Part shown: positions 61,732-64,000 of the stretch, piece after piece
How positions within the stretch are numbered: the first letter of the stretch is position 1
How the letters are laid out: each line of letters opens with the position of its first letter
NCBI RefSeq assembly: GCF_000739615.1
Contig: NZ_BATP01000059.1
Location: 1-64,000 of the forward strand
Length of the DNA stretch: 64,000 bases
Direction: 5' to 3'
Source: Haloferula sp. BvORR071
GTDB taxonomy: Bacteria; Verrucomicrobiota; Verrucomicrobiia; Verrucomicrobiales; Akkermansiaceae
Position numbers and translations under genes: made by a program
The notes under the pieces: model-generated
What the model was told of the DNA's origin: nothing
Databases searched by the model: none
The model's input: only the letters and a program-made list of their open reading frames with translations

Positions 61732-63318
61732 TCAGAAGAAGGCCGGGACGATGTCCACGAAGAGGATCTTCACGATGGTCATGGCCGGGAAGATCATCGC
61801 GTAACCGATGTCCGGCTCCTCAGTGGGAGAGAGCTTGTTCGAGTAGGCGAGGATCGCCGGATTGCCACAGGCCCCCGCGACGATGCCCGCCACCTCGCCG
61901 AAAGGCATGCGGAAAACAAGGAGACCCAGGATCAGAATCGGCACAGCGAGCGCGAGGAGCACGACCGCACCCAGGCCTAGCATCACGAATCCGGTGTCGG
62001 TGACGGTCGCGGCGAACTTCGGCCCCGAGGCCATCCCGACCTGCGCGAGAAAGAGCGTGAGGCCGAGATTGCGGATCACCAAGTTAGCGGAAAGCGGGAG
62101 GGTCCAATTCATGCCGCCAGTGCGGCGCACTTTGCCGAGAATTAGCGCCATGATCAACACGCCGGCCAGCCCCACCGAGAGCTTGCCGATGCCGGGCAGT
62201 GGAAGCTGGATCGCGCCAATGAGAAAGCCGAGCGCCATGCCGATACCGATCGAGATGTAGCTGAACTCCGCGGTGCCTTTGATCGAGTCACCGAAGAATT
62301 TGCGCATCGCCGCGAAGTCATCGCGATGGGCAAGCACTCCGATGCGGTCACCGAATTCCAGCACAAGGTCGGGACGAGGCAAAATGTCGGTGTCGCCGCG
62401 CCGGACTTGGACGAGGATGGACGGGTTGTCCCCGGGCAAGTCCAGGTCGGCCAAGGTTCTGCCCACCACGGTCGGCCGGGAGGCGAACACGCGCAGATAG
62501 TCGAGGTCCCTGCGGTCTGCGAGGAGATCGCCGCGAGCGTCCTCGCCCAGAAGCGCACCCGCCTGCGCTAGAGCTTCGGTGGATGCCCCGGTCGCGAGCA
62601 GGACATCGTTAGCAGCAAGAATGATAGTCGGCGCAGTTGGTTCATTGCGGCCCTCCCGCCGCAGGGCGACGATCTGTACTCCGGCGGGCAATGAGCGAGT
62701 CACCTCACCGAGCGACTTGCCTGAGAGCTCAGGGTTGCGCACGGCGAATTCGCGAAGCTCCATGCCGGTACTCGTCGGCACATGGATTTTTGGCTTTAGG
62801 ACCGCGAAGGCGATGTAGAGGAGCAGGATCGGCCCGGCCACGCCGAAGGGATAAGTGACCGAGTAGCCAACCGCGGGATCGTCGTTGCCAAGAGTCGCAA
62901 TCGCGGCTTGGAGGGCGGAGGTGCTGGTGCCTGAGCCCGTGAACAAGCCCAATGCATAACCGAGCTTGAGATCCATCAGCTTCACGAAAAGCAGACTCAC
63001 CGCACCTGCCGACATGACCCCGGTCAGCGCCAGCAGGTTTGCCCGCAGGCCGGCACGGCTGGTCAGGCCGATGAAGAACTGCTTTCCGTATTGAACTCCC
63101 ACGCCGTAGAGGAAGAGCGCGAGTCCCAGCGTCCCGACCATCGGGGCCGGTGCTGACTTGGGCACGAGCCAACCCATACCGAGAGCGACGAAGAGCACAG
63201 CTCCCACACCGAGGGAGAAGCCCTTGATGTTGATCTCGCCCACGAGATAGCCGATGGCAATCGTCAGGAAGACTGCCATCAGCGGTTGTTGTTCGAGAAG
63301 GCTTTTGATCAGTTCCAT
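61732..63318 (-). CDS. AspT/YidE-type carrier with two TrkA-C domains
   Basis: This encodes 528 aa; the ATG at 63318 gives MELIKSLLEQQPLMAV. Two membrane halves (the YidE/YbjL duplication) flank two cytosolic TrkA-C/RCK_C regulatory domains at ~195-360, including GVQIVALRREG...DVLLATG and PSILVQVRRGDTDILPRPDLVLEFGDRIGVLA. The conserved GLFTGSGTSTSALQAA and GIVAGACGNPAILAYSNK are the AspT signatures. Known relatives exchange aspartate for alanine or export succinate. It is convergent with pyk, so an organic-acid exporter is plausible. Confidence 0.9.
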   Translation of the reverse strand: MELIKSLLEQQPLMAVFLTIAIGYLVGEINIKGFSLGVGAVLFVALGMGWLVPKSAPAPMVGTLGLALFLYGVGVQYGKQFFIGLTSRAGLRANLLALTGVMSAGAVSLLFVKLMDLKLGYALGLFTGSGTSTSALQAAIATLGNDDPAVGYSVTYPFGVAGPILLLYIAFAVLKPKIHVPTSTGMELREFAVRNPELSGKSLGEVTRSLPAGVQIVALRREGRNEPTAPTIILAANDVLLATGASTEALAQAGALLGEDARGDLLADRRDLDYLRVFASRPTVVGRTLADLDLPGDNPSILVQVRRGDTDILPRPDLVLEFGDRIGVLAHRDDFAAMRKFFGDSIKGTAEFSYISIGIGMALGFLIGAIQLPLPGIGKLSVGLAGVLIMALILGKVRRTGGMNWTLPLSANLVIRNLGLTLFLAQVGMASGPKFAATVTDTGFVMLGLGAVVLLALAVPILILGLLVFRMPFGEVAGIVAGACGNPAILAYSNKLSPTEEPDIGYAMIFPAMTIVKILFVDIVPAFF

Positions 63319-63562
63319 GACTCTTCCTGGATCTTGATGGGGGTTACCTCCCAAGAATGGATGTGCTATTCTTCTGGAAGCTGATGGTGTAGAGGCAACT
63401 CTGCTTAAAGGAAGGTTATTTTACAGCGGCCGACGGGCGAGTAGTTGGTAGCCGGGCACTTCACCCCGGAGCGCTGCGCAGCCGTCGGGTTCGGCGTTGG
63501 CAACGACCGTTTGTGCGGACGGGGCTACCGTAGGTGTCGATCCATCGTTGAAGCCGGGCAAC

Positions 63563-63883
63563 TCAGTACGCTCCCTTCTTCGGTGTCATTCCGTCCGCAT
63601 CCGGGCACTTGCCATGCGTGAGCGCATTGTCGTCGCGGCAGAGCGCATCGTAGTGCCAGACGTGAATCGCATCACCGGGTCGCGTCTTGGTCTGCAGGTG
63701 CCCGACGAAATCATCATACTCCTCGAAGATCAAACGGTCGGGCGAGCACCCGCCGTGGAAGAACCAATGCTCGACGATAATCGGTGACTCCTCCAGCACC
63801 TGGCGAATCACTGAGAGTCGCTCCGGTGACGTGATGTTCGGAGCCTCGGTGCCCCACTCGTCCTTTTCGCTGCGTGTGTTCAT
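63563..63883 (-). CDS. Small orphan protein with a duplicated relative nearby
   Basis: This encodes 106 aa: LSVIRQVLEESPIIVEHWFFHGGC, then RLIFEEYDDFVGHLQTKTRPGDAIHVWHYDALCRDDNALTHGKCPDADG. It contains acidic and aromatic residues and no TM segment. It starts 35 bp after the stop of the truncated gene at 63919 on the same strand. A fragment of a paralogue is at 58894. The size, acidity, position and duplication fit an immunity protein behind a polymorphic toxin, but I recognise no family. No gene is visible between 63319 and 63562. Confidence 0.65.
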   Translation of the reverse strand: MNTRSEKDEWGTEAPNITSPERLSVIRQVLEESPIIVEHWFFHGGCSPDRLIFEEYDDFVGHLQTKTRPGDAIHVWHYDALCRDDNALTHGKCPDADGMTPKKGAY

Positions 63884-63918
63884 GGTGAGGTGCGAACGTA
63901 TCCTAGCGATGCCGAGCC

Positions 63919-64000
63919 TCAGTCGTCGTTCACGGTCGTGAACCCATCGATCTTCGTGCCTTCCGGCAAATGCTGAATCTTCCGGCCAACCTGCCCGAAC
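63919..64000 (-). CDS. C-terminal end of a gene truncated by the window edge
   Basis: Only the last 26 codons are present: FGQVGRKIQHLPEGTKIDGF then TTVNDD and a TGA whose complement is at 63919-63921. The Gly-rich, charged ending would suit a secreted or toxin C-terminal domain, but nothing can be assigned. It is directly upstream of the small gene at 63563. Confidence 0.5.
   Translation of the reverse strand, partial: FGQVGRKIQHLPEGTKIDGFTTVNDD

Overview
The window looks like a chromosomal segment of a GC-rich, Gram-negative member of the Verrucomicrobiota, probably near Luteolibacter/Haloferula (Verrucomicrobiales). This rests on family knowledge and on content. There is a PEP-CTERM protein ending in a short Arg-rich tail, a single-chain SecDF, a planctomycete/verrucomicrobium-type dehydrogenase/HEAT/CxxCH-haem protein, and many secreted proteins with cleavable signal peptides. 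Genes often start at GTG/TTG with weak Shine-Dalgarno sequences. No rRNA, tRNA, CRISPR array, phage or intact insertion sequence was recognised.

Layout. 1-7 kb: the end of infA, two secreted proteins, scpA, an AsmA-like membrane protein, metF and an EF-hand protein. 7-16.4 kb: envelope proteins, the tgt-yajC-secDF export/tRNA-modification operon (tgt has a non-canonical zinc site), an EamA transporter, a cysteine-synthase-family enzyme, an RDD protein and a secreted protein of unknown function. 16.5-22.3 kb: a coiled-coil membrane protein, an ABC exporter pair, an AcpH-like protein and a class IV aminotransferase. 22.3-28 kb: a secreted PI-PLC/ricin-lectin protein, a repeat protein, a PEP-CTERM protein, and an SGNH hydrolase beside a CE15-like esterase. 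28-31 kb: an OmpR-type two-component system whose kinase carries a collagen-like Gly/Pro insert. 31-35 kb: leuB, a secreted cyclophilin and an AI-2E family permease.

35-44.2 kb is the most distinctive part. A divergent sigma-70-like factor and a one-TM anti-sigma-like partner face a very short two-partner-secretion exoprotein (TpsA-like). These are followed by a periplasmic TPR-CHAT protease with a C-terminal membrane anchor, a secreted subtilase, and a ShlB/FhaC-type outer-membrane transporter (TpsB). I read this as one functional locus: regulated secretion of a TPS protein associated with two unrelated proteases. Downstream is a 600-bp gene-free stretch with five hairpins that all have a GGGG loop.

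44.7-56 kb: a secreted esterase, a cysteine-dioxygenase/flavoprotein fusion, a VOC protein, a SUFU-domain protein, a divergent pair (FG-GAP protein and large haem-binding dehydrogenase), and a second sigma/anti-sigma pair. 56-58.8 kb: a NarX/NarL-type two-component system. 59-64 kb: D-lactate dehydrogenase, pyruvate kinase, an AspT/YidE-type carrier, then a small orphan protein with a duplicated gene fragment 4.6 kb away, sitting directly behind the truncated end of another gene; this could be a toxin-immunity module.
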